Below are positions 1 to 10,361 of a stretch of DNA of 64,000 nucleotides, piece by piece. The stretch lies in NCBI GenBank assembly GCA_935421135.1, contig OW285191.1, positions 11,473,700 to 11,537,699 on the forward strand. Direction: 5' to 3'. The DNA is from Bugulina stolonifera. Lineage: Eukaryota > Bryozoa > Gymnolaemata > Cheilostomatida > Bugulidae. The notes below the pieces were generated by a model. The model had not been told where the DNA came from. It saw only the letters and a list, made by a program, of their open reading frames with translations, and made no database searches. Each line of letters starts with the position of its first letter. Within the stretch, counting starts at the first letter, position 1. The position numbers and the translations under genes are program-made.

Positions 1-3
1 AAG

Positions 4-219
4 AGGTGTTCGGCAATAATACGTGAAAAATAACAACATCCATCGCATTAATGCGTGACTCTTATTTAAATTAATGCGATGAAAATACGATGAATATTCA
101 ATAATGCGATACTATTTTTAGTATTTTTTTAATATTATTTTCATCGCATTATTGGAAAATTTATTCCATCGTATTCCATCGTATTATTTGCTCTTCCATC
201 GCATTGATGCCGAAAACAC
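4..219. mobile_element. Small TIR element (MITE), family A copy 1
   Basis: The left end GGTGTTCGGCAATAATACG and the right end, which reads GGTGTTTTCGGCATCAATGCG on the other strand, form imperfect terminal inverted repeats. The interior is AT-rich with repeated TCCATCGCATT words. It has no coding capacity. A related sequence lies at 8151-8356. The left flank is cut by the window edge, so no target duplication can be called. Confidence 0.55.
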
Positions 220-225
220 CCAAAG

Positions 226-1664
226 TTAAATAAACAATATTAGAGAAAATTCAAAAAGGTTCATTCGGCATGAAAAGAGATAAACCTATAATAGTAATTA
301 TATAAATAAGTGAATACTGCTAAGAAGACCAACATTGGCCACAGGTGCATTGATTTTAATTATAAGCATTGTTATTAACTCAGACGAAATTTTCTTTGAG
401 ATAATGGTTATGGAACAAATTTTGTATTGATCAAGTTGTTAAGTATCAGGAAGTATACCCACATTCAGTCAAGTATGTTCATCATTCAGACATACGCAAT
501 GCATCATTATAATTTACCTATACCTCATTTCTGTGGCTTTATTATTGATGTAGGGTTTTGTATGACAAATAGGAAGCATTGAATCAATGAATAGAGACCT
601 ATTTGGTTTAGTTATAATTTGACTACATCTACAGAATGTAAAAGAATATTCATTATGCATATTTCTATAAGACTTTACAGAATAACTAGCTGTCATCATA
701 TAGACATTTCCAAAGCAGTTTGCACTAAATTTACAGCTGACATTTATAAGTATCTCACCCCAGTGGCATCTATGGAATGGGCTGTTTCAATCTTTTAGCA
801 GAGATTATTCAACTAATAGTCTGTCTATTTGCATAATCCATGGTGTTATTAAATACTGCAAGCTATCATATAAGGTGATCATGTAACTAATCTAGTATGG
901 TGAGAAAGAGACACTATAAAACAGTAATGATTCTTCTCTACAGAAGTATATTGGACATTTGTGTAGATTATATATATTGTACATATAAGAATATCAATGC
1001 ATAATTATTAATACTGTTGGCCTACCTTGTGTATATACATGTATAGCATGTCTATCAAAAATATCATAAATATGTAGATGAACGTGCATATTTGATCTAG
1101 AAAGTTGAAACAACATGGCATGTACAAAATAATGTATTGAGTAATAAAATTCTCAACTTAAAAGATGCAACTAAACTCAATGGATGAAACACACCAAGTC
1201 TAATCCCCCTGCAATCATCAAACAGCTCCATTTAGAAAAATAGTGATTTGAATAATGATTTTTTTTCACTGAAACATCTGGACACAATAAGCTATTAGTT
1301 TATTGTGTTCAGTAGAGTTAACAGTTTACAGTGTGTTCAGTCTCTATACACTATACCAAACCATTGCATCCACATACCCATAGATACATATATACATACA
1401 CATACGTACGTACGTACGCACGTACGTACATACATACGTACGTACATACATACGTACGTACATACATACATACGTACATACATACATACGTACATACATA
1501 CATATGCGTGCGCGTACATGCATCTATCGATACGTGTACAATGTATGCACACCTAAGTGTATGTGCCAGTGTGTATGTATGTATGTGTAAAAGCATATCA
1601 ATATTATGCACAATGTACATGCATGTACATGTATGTACATGTATATCAATGCAACTAGATGTAC
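226..1664. repeat. 5' flank of lectin gene 1, duplicated at 17262-21570
   Basis: This stretch is non-coding and aligns nearly base for base with 17262-17935 and then 19672-21570. It therefore forms the upstream part of a large segmental duplication carrying lectin genes 1 and 2. The copy at 17262 has an extra 1.7-kb insertion and a greatly expanded ACAT array. Here the same array is only about 120 bp (1381-1503). I see no gene in it; open frames are short and arise from the ACAT/ACGT repeat. Confidence 0.8.
1381..1503. repeat. Short (ACAT/ACGT)n microsatellite
   Basis: This is a tetranucleotide array mixing ACAT and ACGT units. It is the short allele-like counterpart of the roughly 1.2-kb array at 20157-21370 in the duplicated block. 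Confidence 0.9.
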
Positions 1665-2600
1665 CAGGGCTCTCAACTTGATAAAGTGAAAAATCCTAAT
1701 AAAATGTTGAGTTGAGGAAAAAGATGCCACTGCGGGGCCTCGCCCCGCCAGCCTGTGAAACGGGCTGCCTGGGAGGGCTCGGAAGGGGCGGCGAAGCGCC
1801 CTCTCGCGTTTGAAAATCTTTTAACCGTGCCATCTAAAATGGCACCATTTCATGCAATTATAGTCATATTTTACTTAAAATGTGCTGTGCTTGGTAAAGG
1901 TTGTAACATGCAACTCGTGTGTATTTATTTGGTAGAACAAACAAAGATGCAAATAGGGCATACAGTATGTACATGTACAGAGTAGATGTAGGTGGTGGAG
2001 ATGGTGGAAAATATTGTGTATATATACAATAACAGGTAACTATTATGACACCATAATACAGATTTAAACAAAATACAGATATAGCCTATATCTGTATGGC
2101 TCCAAGTGAAAGTGGAACAAATGAGGTGGGTACACAGTGCATGCAAAATGTTTGAGATATTTTGACTTGTCTCCCTTGTTTTCGTGTCACTATCTAAAAT
2201 GTTATATATTTGTGGGTAAACCGTAGTACTTGGGACTTTCTAACACAAAAATATTTGCAACATATACAATCACATATCTCTTATGTGTTATTTTGTAAAA
2301 CCTATTAATATCAGATTGGAAAACACTTCAGGCATCCAATTGATTCAAATACTAAATTGACTAGGTTAGCGACCTCTCAACCCCCTATTGGTTCCATTGA
2401 ATAGACCTTGTTTGTGTATGGCTTTGGTGCTAGTTAGCCTACTAGCTAAGGGAGTACTCTCTTTGCTACTAGTAACAATAATCCTAACACAATAGCAAAA
2501 TCCGAACAGTGAGTGGAAAATATGGAAATCTATCCGAATGCCCAAAAGGGAAAGACAAATCCGAACAATTTGAATTTAATCCGCGTAGTTGAGAGCCCTG
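1665..2600. mobile_element. Non-autonomous hAT-like DNA transposon, 936 bp
   Basis: Perfect 14-bp terminal inverted repeats, CAGGGCTCTCAACT at 1665-1678 and its complement at 2587-2600, bound the element. The paralogous site near 21560-21580 reads straight through without it, which fixes both ends. The flanks share ATGTAC, consistent with a slightly decayed 8-bp duplication. CAGGG termini suggest hAT. A GC-rich patch lies at about 1722-1808. No transposase frame is seen. Confidence 0.85.
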
Positions 2601-2664
2601 TATGTACAATGTGCATCGGTTGGAATTCTATGACAAAAGTATAATAATTATTCTTATTATGCGA

Positions 2665-2942
2665 AACACTTGAAAGTAAGTCAATCTAGAACAATAATGA
2701 GTTTTTACACACAGAAAATTAAACTTTACAAAATCAATAAACAATTAGTTTCGTAAAACATGTCACCTGTTGTAACAGTTAATCAGTCTACTGTTTGGTT
2801 GATCTCCATCCAGTACATCTAAACTGGTAGCAGAGACATCAACTTACCAAATTCTGTTACAAGATTCTCAGCTCAATGAAGAGATCCATTAGGCCTACAA
2901 CTTTGTGACCATCAATAAATTGAAAGCAGACTCTACTATTGG
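2665..2942 (+). promoter_or_regulatory. Conserved promoter/5' UTR block, lectin gene 1
   Basis: This block is conserved at 21625-21911, 29125-29389 and 32503-32756, each upstream of a lectin gene. It carries a CACCTG E-box-like word and ends at a GTAAGG splice donor (here after 2942). It is best read as proximal promoter plus a non-coding first exon, spliced to the acceptor at 3505-3507 just before the signal-peptide exon. The transcription start is not determinable by eye. Confidence 0.65.
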
Positions 2943-3531
2943 GTAAGGTACAAAATACATGTAGATAATATTATTTTTCATATGAATGCTTAGACCAGCA
3001 CAGAGTGAAGATATTAAATTAAATTCACTGCCTCAGTTGATTGCAAGAAGTGCTTACCAACTCAAATTATCTTATTTTTTGGTCAGCATTCATTCACCGA
3101 CACTATTATCTCATAGTTGGACATGCTATTCTAAATTGTATGCTATAAACAGCTGTATATTTTAGTTTTGCTGGTGAACTAAGGACTTTTAAATTACCTT
3201 CATTAGCTTAGCAGTAACCTAAATGATACAAATTAACATTGTAGTAAAGAGCCATTAAATTGTATATTTTTATTAAGTAATAGCATAGATTATCTTGCTG
3301 TCATGTGTTAGTCATTAGGATAATCACCCGTTGAAATCAAAAACTATTTCCAGGGCTATACTCAAATTGAATGTACATGTACATTATAATTATAAGTTGA
3401 GAAGTCCACTCTGATAATGCATTAATAAATCTATATTTATATTATGTGTATGTGTACAATGGAGCTCACATATCCACAACACATTCTCTAATCTCATCTC
3501 TTTATAGAATCCTGTTTCCTAGGATCCAACA

Positions 3532-6500
3532 ATGAGAACTTCTCAGATGGTAATACTTCTTTCGGTGTTCATTCTCCTGTGTATCTTCTCCAGATGTCTG
3601 GTATGTATATATTATTAGTAGTTTTAGCTTACAGTTACTGCTAAAATGCGGTGCCGGAAAAACACCGAACCACCGAACAGCGGAATGGAAATCACCGAAC
3701 AGATCGAGCCAGTATAAAGACATGTCGACCTAATATAAAATCGCCCATCTTTCATAAAATTGATCAATAATAAACAATATTAACATATCAACTATGTTAG
3801 ACAATAACAATAATCATTATCACAACAAATCAAATACCAATTAAATAAAAATACCATGTGTATTGTATACATGTATAACAATACTTATCACATTGACATC
3901 ATATTAATCTACATTAATTTATTAAATTTTATATCAATCAAATGGGTTCATATTCTACAGTGCAGAAATTCCATATGAATTTTCATAGTGCTGAAACAAC
4001 AAATTAAAATAAAATAATCATTTCTTAACCTTCCAAACTACTACTAATTAGTATTATGGGTTTGTTCTACTAAAACTTAAAATAAAAATTAAAGTCATTA
4101 GCTCATTGATTGTAAATTACCATAACCACGGCACAGTTGGGAATTCCGAAAAGCGAAGTCACATTTTGCTACCATCCACACAAAAGAAAAGTACCCTTTT
4201 CAGCAAACGCACATTGCGCCGCTGATCTTTACCTGATTACCTGTTTATTTTCCGAACTGTGTAGTTCTAGTGAAGAAATGGCAAGTTTGAACTTAGTCGA
4301 AATGTCTTGAGCTGCAATAAAAATCTTGAGCTAATAAAATTTGGGACTCATTATATTCATTACTATTTCTCAGGAACACTCACCGTTCATCAATGCATAA
4401 GTTGCCTTTTATTGCTAAAGCTGTTCATTGTCATTGTGATTTAGCCTACAACTTATTAAATAGGTTAGTAAAATATTTTTTGCACAAAATATTATGTTTA
4501 TTGCCACTCAGCTCAGGAACATTGTGGGCTAGATATTTGAGAGTCGAGATGTTTAGATTCTACTTACTCACTTATTTATTGCTCGTCTGAATAAAAACTT
4601 ATAATTAATTTTTTATAATTATAAATGACATAGTTGAATTGCGCAAGAGTTTTATGAGTTCATAACAATAAAATGCTGGTTATAATGGCTTAATATCATG
4701 CTATAAGTAAGGCATACAAAGAAATTCTATTCTGTTAAATTCATCCGCTGTTCGGTGAATTCCATTCCGCTGTTCGGTGGTTCGGTGTTTTTCCGGCACC
4801 GGCTAAAATGCTATTTTACTTTAGACTTAATAGAAAAATTCATCTGGCTTTATATACATGTATGTATACTGTCTTATGCTGTGCCCATTCACATTCACTA
4901 TCAGATTTTATTCTCTAATGATGATGCTTGGATGAGCGTTGAAATATTGGGAAATAAATCAAAAATATAAAAGCGTCTTGTATCACTATGTCTAATGAAA
5001 CTACTAGCTCACACTAACATTTTTTGACATTCACTATAGTCTAATTCTATGACAATCATCTCAACTAGATCAAGAGGCATGATATAAAATCCATACTCAT
5101 TTTACACATGGAATGGTTTCCTGGTAGAGATATTTGAACATAATTTCCATTTCCATAAAACTTTATGCATAGACCAAAAGTGTTTAAGAGGGTCTGCTTT
5201 CAGAGTTTACAGCATGTCAAGTTCTCACAGAAGTTTGAGTTCCACAGACTTGTCAACCCAACATTTGTTGGACACTTTAACTCTCTGGAAGATTGTGCTG
5301 TGACGTGCGCAAAGAAAGATGATTGTATGTCTTTCTCCTACAAGATGGGTGAACAGAGCTGTAGGATGTCAAAGGAAGGAGCTGTTTACACACAGGAAGT
5401 AGATGATAACGATGATGAAACTAAAACGCGACTTTACAACAGTATGTCATACAGTCACTGTTTATTATTGGTATACTGTACAATGGCTTCTAATAGCGTT
5501 AGCTTATTTTAACGTTTTAACGAGTAGATCGAACTCGTTAAAATATAATTAGTATTACTAAACTATAGTTAACTAAAATATTCACGTATTGTTTTTATTA
5601 GAGGTGGAACGAGACAGCATTTTTGCATTCGAGACGAGATTCGAGACACTACTTCCAAAAAATTCGAGACGAGACGAGACTGGGTTTTAGGATTCAAGGG
5701 AATTTTCCTAAAAAGTTTGCCAAATTTTATATATTTGCATGTTAGAACTCCAATAGTTTCACTTGCTACTCTGTAAACTCTGTATTTTATCATTATGCAT
5801 TTCAATAAAAGGTGAACGGGAGGCTGTGAAATATATTGCACATGTATTCCATGCACATTACATTGCATGTACATACTACATGGGTACTAAAATAATAATG
5901 TAATTTGACAAATTAGTATGGAGTTATGTTTCCTTTAATGAAATAAGCTCATGAGTAGACAACTTTTGGTAAGGACATGACATTGCATTATGGGAGTGGT
6001 GATTGACAGTCGTTAGTAATTCTGTATGACTTGCCGCGATTGACTAGTAGCTCAGAGTTAGCCGCAGTGCTATTACTAGGAAATTAGTGCTGGGAATGCA
6101 CATGTACGTAGTATTACTAAATAATTTGAATAATAATTTTCTATTTGATAGATTTATTGTTGATTAGCAATTAATTGTATTATAATTATTAATTTATTAT
6201 AAATATTAAATAAAAATTATTAACTGCTATTAGTTTCCCAGTCTCGAATACTAATTGCCATCTCGAGACGACTTTCGAGACAAGACAAGTCGATACGAGA
6301 CTCGAGAAATCTCGAGTCTCGTTCCACCTCTAGTTTTTATTAGCTGAAGCAACACTACTACAATCATGTAGTAAAGTATTACTGCGGTCGATTACAAGTA
6401 TGATGGTTAGTTTTCAGCGTGAAACCGCGCTGATCTAATAGCGCAATAGGTAGAGTGCTTGACTGTCAATCCAATGCCTGTGGGTTCGAATCCCGCTTCA

Positions 6501-7923
6501 GGACTGATTTTTTTTCATCTGTTGTATACGATAAGATTAGCTAGATATACAATACTAATCTCATCTGTAACTGTACCATAGGATTACTGCAGGTGCAATT
6601 CTATATTCAACTATAAGACAATATAAAGGCCGCTAAATATACTACTTATGAGCCAGAAGAACGGTTTAAAATTGTAATTTTTTACCTTACCTGCACCTTA
6701 CCACATTTTACCACAACCCTGTACCTTTGTGGTCGTTAAATTAAAATCTATTTTTGGTGGAGTTCGCTAAATTAAATATACGTTAAATAAAACTTCCAAC
6801 AAAATTCTCAAAATCGTTATTTTTTTTCCACGTTAAATTAAGCCATTGTACAGTAGCTTTGATAAAGATAGAATAAAATTAATTTCTCAGTCATAAAAAG
6901 ATGAGCGATAGAGGGTCCAAGCATTTGCAAACTTTAATTATACTGCATAGATATTATGACGATCTTTCTTTGTAGAAGAATTCTCTGCTTGTCCAGAATC
7001 ATGGATAGAGAATCCGGTAAAACGAACTTGCATCAAGCTTGTGACTCATTCTAAGGGCACTTGGAACAATGCAAAGAAAGAGTGTGAGAAACATGGTGCT
7101 CATCTGGCATACTTGAACATTGCAGGGTCCCTTAACTGGTTCATGGAATTAAGAACCACTCTTACTGGTAAGGATACATGTGGGAGCTAGACTGTGTAGA
7201 TATAATATATACATTGTGTAGATATGAGTACTATGATTGTGTACTATGTGTGTGGTATACAATGTACAATATGCTCTGTACATGTACATGTACATGTATG
7301 TATTATATGTGCAGTATGGTGCTGTACACTACATTGTACATACATATACATAATATTACGTTCATGTACATACACACAGGCTACAGACGTTGGTATATAC
7401 TAATATGCATGCATACATACAAAGGTACAGAAGCATGAAGTTAGACTTGTATAATATGTCCCTTTAAATAAAATATTAAGGTCTTATATGTATGCAAATA
7501 CAAACTGGTACAAATTAACTACATTATTATAACACTCTCTCTTTCACAGGCAGTGTAGTTGTATCTCATCACCAGAAGTTTTGTCAGTAGTTCTGTTGAA
7601 TTGCAGTTCAAAGAGAGGTTGAAGACTCTTGGCATTTAATTTCTAATTATACTCATTGCAAATTAATTTATTTACATGTAGATGGATCTTCTGCACACGT
7701 CTGGTTGGGAGGGAAGCTAGATAATGGAAGATGCATGTGGGAAAACGGTGAAACGCTTGGACTCGATGCCGATGATGTATGGTGGGCACCCAATGAGCCT
7801 GACAGCGGTGGTAACCGATGTATTCGCTCTACCAATCAGGATAACCATTACTACTTGAGGACCTCTGACTGCAACAGTAAAGTCTCTGGATATGTTTGTG
7901 AAACCAATAAAATCCCTTATTAA
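3532..7923 (+). CDS. Lectin gene 1: secreted PAN/apple + C-type lectin protein
   Basis: Exons 3532-3600, 5204-5441, 6976-7167 and 7682-7923 total 741 nt, coding for 246 residues, with intron phases 0, 1, 1. Exon 1 is a signal peptide (MRTSQMVILL start, hydrophobic core). Exon 2 is a PAN/apple-like domain with the Cys pattern EDCAVTC-KKDDC-EQSC, ending in an acidic Asp-rich stretch. Exons 3-4 form a long-form CTLD with CPESWIENP, two C-terminal disulfide half-cystines and the GYVCET end. The Ca2+/sugar loop reads NEPD, an EPN variant; the usual WND triplet is absent. It is predicted to be an extracellular recognition protein; the ligand is unknown. Three DNA elements have entered its introns and 3' flank, and the stop codon directly abuts one. 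Supported by four paralogues with identical structure. Confidence 0.85.
3649..4801. mobile_element. TIR transposon with 9-bp duplication, 1153 bp (Mutator-like?)
   Basis: Long, almost perfect inverted ends of about 50 bp (CGGTGCCGGAAAAACACCG at the left, its complement at the right) contain repeated CACCGAAC words. The 9-bp sequence GCTAAAATG flanks both sides (3640-3648 and 4802-4810). The paralogous intron of lectin gene 2 near 22618 has the empty site. Nine-base duplications with long TIRs point to a Mutator-like element. No transposase is seen, so it is non-autonomous. Confidence 0.85.
5599..6332. mobile_element. Non-autonomous hAT-like element, 734 bp
   Basis: Inverted termini TAGAGGTGGAACGAGAC bound the element, with an exact 8-bp duplication GTTTTTAT at 5591-5598 and 6333-6340. 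Subterminal GAGACGAG/CTCGAGA motifs repeat inside both ends. It lies in intron 2 of lectin gene 1 and is absent from the other copies. The 8-bp duplication and TAGAGGTG end fit hAT. No coding frame. Confidence 0.88.
6431..6505 (+). repeat. tRNA-like sequence, probable SINE head or tRNA pseudogene
   Basis: A good A box, TAGCGCAATAGG (6439-6450), and a perfect B box, GGTTCGAATCC (6483-6493), lie at tRNA spacing. The T and D arms can fold. The acceptor ends do not pair and the anticodon stem is poor, so a functional tRNA is unlikely. Confidence 0.5.
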
Positions 7924-8356
7924 GGGTGCTTTCGGCTACATCGCATTGTATTTATTTAATTGATTACATGATTGATTATACGAGACAGTTCGGCATTGGA
8001 TCGCATAGTCATAAAAAATACTGAGTTAATGGATTGTGTAAGATTACTATGATACTAGTCTTGGAAGGTTTATTTTCTAACTGATTGTGATTTAAAGTAA
8101 TCTGACTGACTTTACGATGAGCTCATTGGAAAATTCCCAGTCTTGCCCATAGGTGTTCAACAATAATGCGTGAAAAATAGCAACAGCCATCACATTAATG
8201 CTTGACTGTTATTTAAATTTGAACAATGAATGTGCGATAAATATTCAATAATGCGATATTATTTTTATTTTTTTCTGCTGTTTATTCCATCGCCTTTTGT
8301 GAAACTTATTCCATCGCATTATGTGCTCCTCTATTGCATTGTAGCCGAAAACCCCC
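7924..8356. mobile_element. MITE family A copy 2 abutting the lectin gene 1 stop
   Basis: The left end, GGGTGCTTTCGGCTAC plus ATCGCATTGTA, and the right end, whose complement is GGGGGTTTTCGGCTACAAT, are inverted. The segment 8151-8356 resembles the element at 4-219, so this may be a composite or nested insertion. It starts at the base after the TAA stop of lectin gene 1 and so supplies the start of its 3' UTR. Confidence 0.55.
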
Positions 8357-8359
8357 GAG

Positions 8360-9940
8360 ATAACTCCAGTGAAAGTTGGATGCAGTCATAAGCATCTACA
8401 CTTTAAAGTGCTATATATGACTGTAAATTATATGTTGGAGTTGTTAGACATATTTATAAGGCGTGTCACTGTTATTATAATATATCTTTATTATGGCTGG
8501 TCATGTAGTGCCTGTGACAATTTTGTGATTGACCAATCAGCAGTTACTAATTATTAGCATAGAACTATCTGTTTGTTAATGTAAGATAAAACAATAAAAT
8601 ACGTAAAAATGTAAACTACATAATAATATGTCAAATAAAACACGTAAATGTAAAATGAACCAGTCTAAAAAGCAGCCGGATTTATCCTTTTCCTTTGCGT
8701 GTTGTGAATTATCATACACCAGAATTGTGATAGGATAACTCTTCTCCTTCTCACATAAATTACAACATAAGCAGACAACTTCTAGATTGCAGCTGTAAGC
8801 CAGTTATATTGAATTATGTGAAATGAGCTGTAGATCATTTAGTGGCACATTGTGGTGATATTGCTATACACTTTTATGTACTCTCTTTGTATATGTAACC
8901 TACATGCACATGTACATAAAAGTCATGTACATGTAGCCTACATACATGTACTTGTATAATATATGCATATATAAATATACGTACATGTATATGTACATAT
9001 TGTACATGTATATTGTATATGCATTTATATGTATTATGTGTATATAAAATAAACATTATAATTATACAGGTATATATTTATATCCCTGTTCTATTAGTAT
9101 ATAGGCCTAATACATGTACATGTATTTTATATTTATCAATTCCGCAATAGAATCATTTTAAATAGCAGGGAATTAAATATGACAAGTTTATGCTACCCAT
9201 AAAGCTATGTCTACATCATTGGCTCCATGTGACTTCCGACACTTTATATTAGTGTCATTATGTGCATGTAAAATACTCTAGTAGTCTCTAAGGATAAAGG
9301 GAAGGAACTAAAAGTTTTATTCTGCTGCATTAACTGAATAGTAGTTCTTATAATGTAATAGACACTGATTTACTTTATTTAATTACAATATTATCCAACA
9401 GCTTGGCCAGTAAATATACTATTAATTCAATAGTCAAATACGTCTGTCACTAGACATTTGATGAGAAGTCCGATAGCCTTATACTCTCTTCTGTTTTCCT
9501 TCATATTGGTTCATGTTGAAATGCATGCTGAATAGATATTGTTTTAGCCAGCTAATAATACGCAGTTCTATTTTAGAAAATATTCATGACTCTGTCTGTG
9601 GGTATAATGACAGACATTATAATATATGCAAATACATGTCACCAGTTCCAATGATGCAATAAAAGATGGTCCTCAAAGCACACCTGACGATTAACAAAAT
9701 GCTACTGCAACTTATACCATCCTGATTATATAGAGATTTGGCAGTGCAATCCAAATATTAATTTAATAAAGTATAATTTTATTTTTGATGCATTTATGTC
9801 TCAATCTACATGTAAGTGTTTGATGCCAGAAAATGTCTTATTTATAAATTTTGTAGCCTCATAAATAAACATAAGGGTAGTAAATCCAGATAATTAGGTC
9901 TACACAATACTCGTATATTCCTTGAACTACTCTTCTCCAC
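8360..9940. other. Intergenic, tail-to-tail between lectin genes 1 and 5
   Basis: AT-rich sequence with TGTACATG-type low-complexity tracts (about 8890-9060). The downstream ends of lectin gene 1 (+) and the inverted lectin gene 5 (-) converge here. I see no coding exon or structured element. Confidence 0.6.
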
Positions 9941-10330
9941 TTATGATTCGTCAGTCTCGCAAGCATAACCTGCCTCATAGCTGTCACAATTATGATCCCG
10001 CAGTAAATATAGTTCAATGAGCGGGAAAGAGTTCACACAGTCACCATTACGGTTTGGTTCATTTAGAGTTTTCCTCCACCTGGTACTAGATGTTTGTAGA
10101 CCAGCTGTTGCTCCATTGCTCCAACTGTACTTGCTGCCATCCCACTTGGCTCCTAGCCAAATTTCTTTTAAAGACATACCTGCAAAACGTGTCATGTTTC
10201 GAGTAGAAATAGGTCACTCAGTAGGGCAGCCAGAGTAGCCGATACAAGTTATATATAATACATTGGTGTTGTTTAGTATTACGAACAGTAGGGCATAGAA
10301 TTATAATCTAATAATAACAACAATCATAAA

Positions 10331-10361
<31 letters not shown>

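Noticed and set aside
1305..1730. Several open frames over the short ACAT array
   Set aside because: Same low-complexity artefact; the paralogous block is non-coding.
5513..5548. Hairpin TTTAACGAGT/ACTCGTTAAA in lectin gene 1 intron 2
   Set aside because: Short stem in an intron with no conservation in the paralogues; no evidence for a role.
6431..6505. Functional tRNA gene
   Set aside because: A and B boxes are good, but the acceptor stem does not pair and the anticodon stem has mismatches.
6715..6860. Possible MITE with GTTAAATTAA ends in intron 2 of lectin gene 1
   Set aside because: The inverted match is short and gapped and no target duplication is visible.
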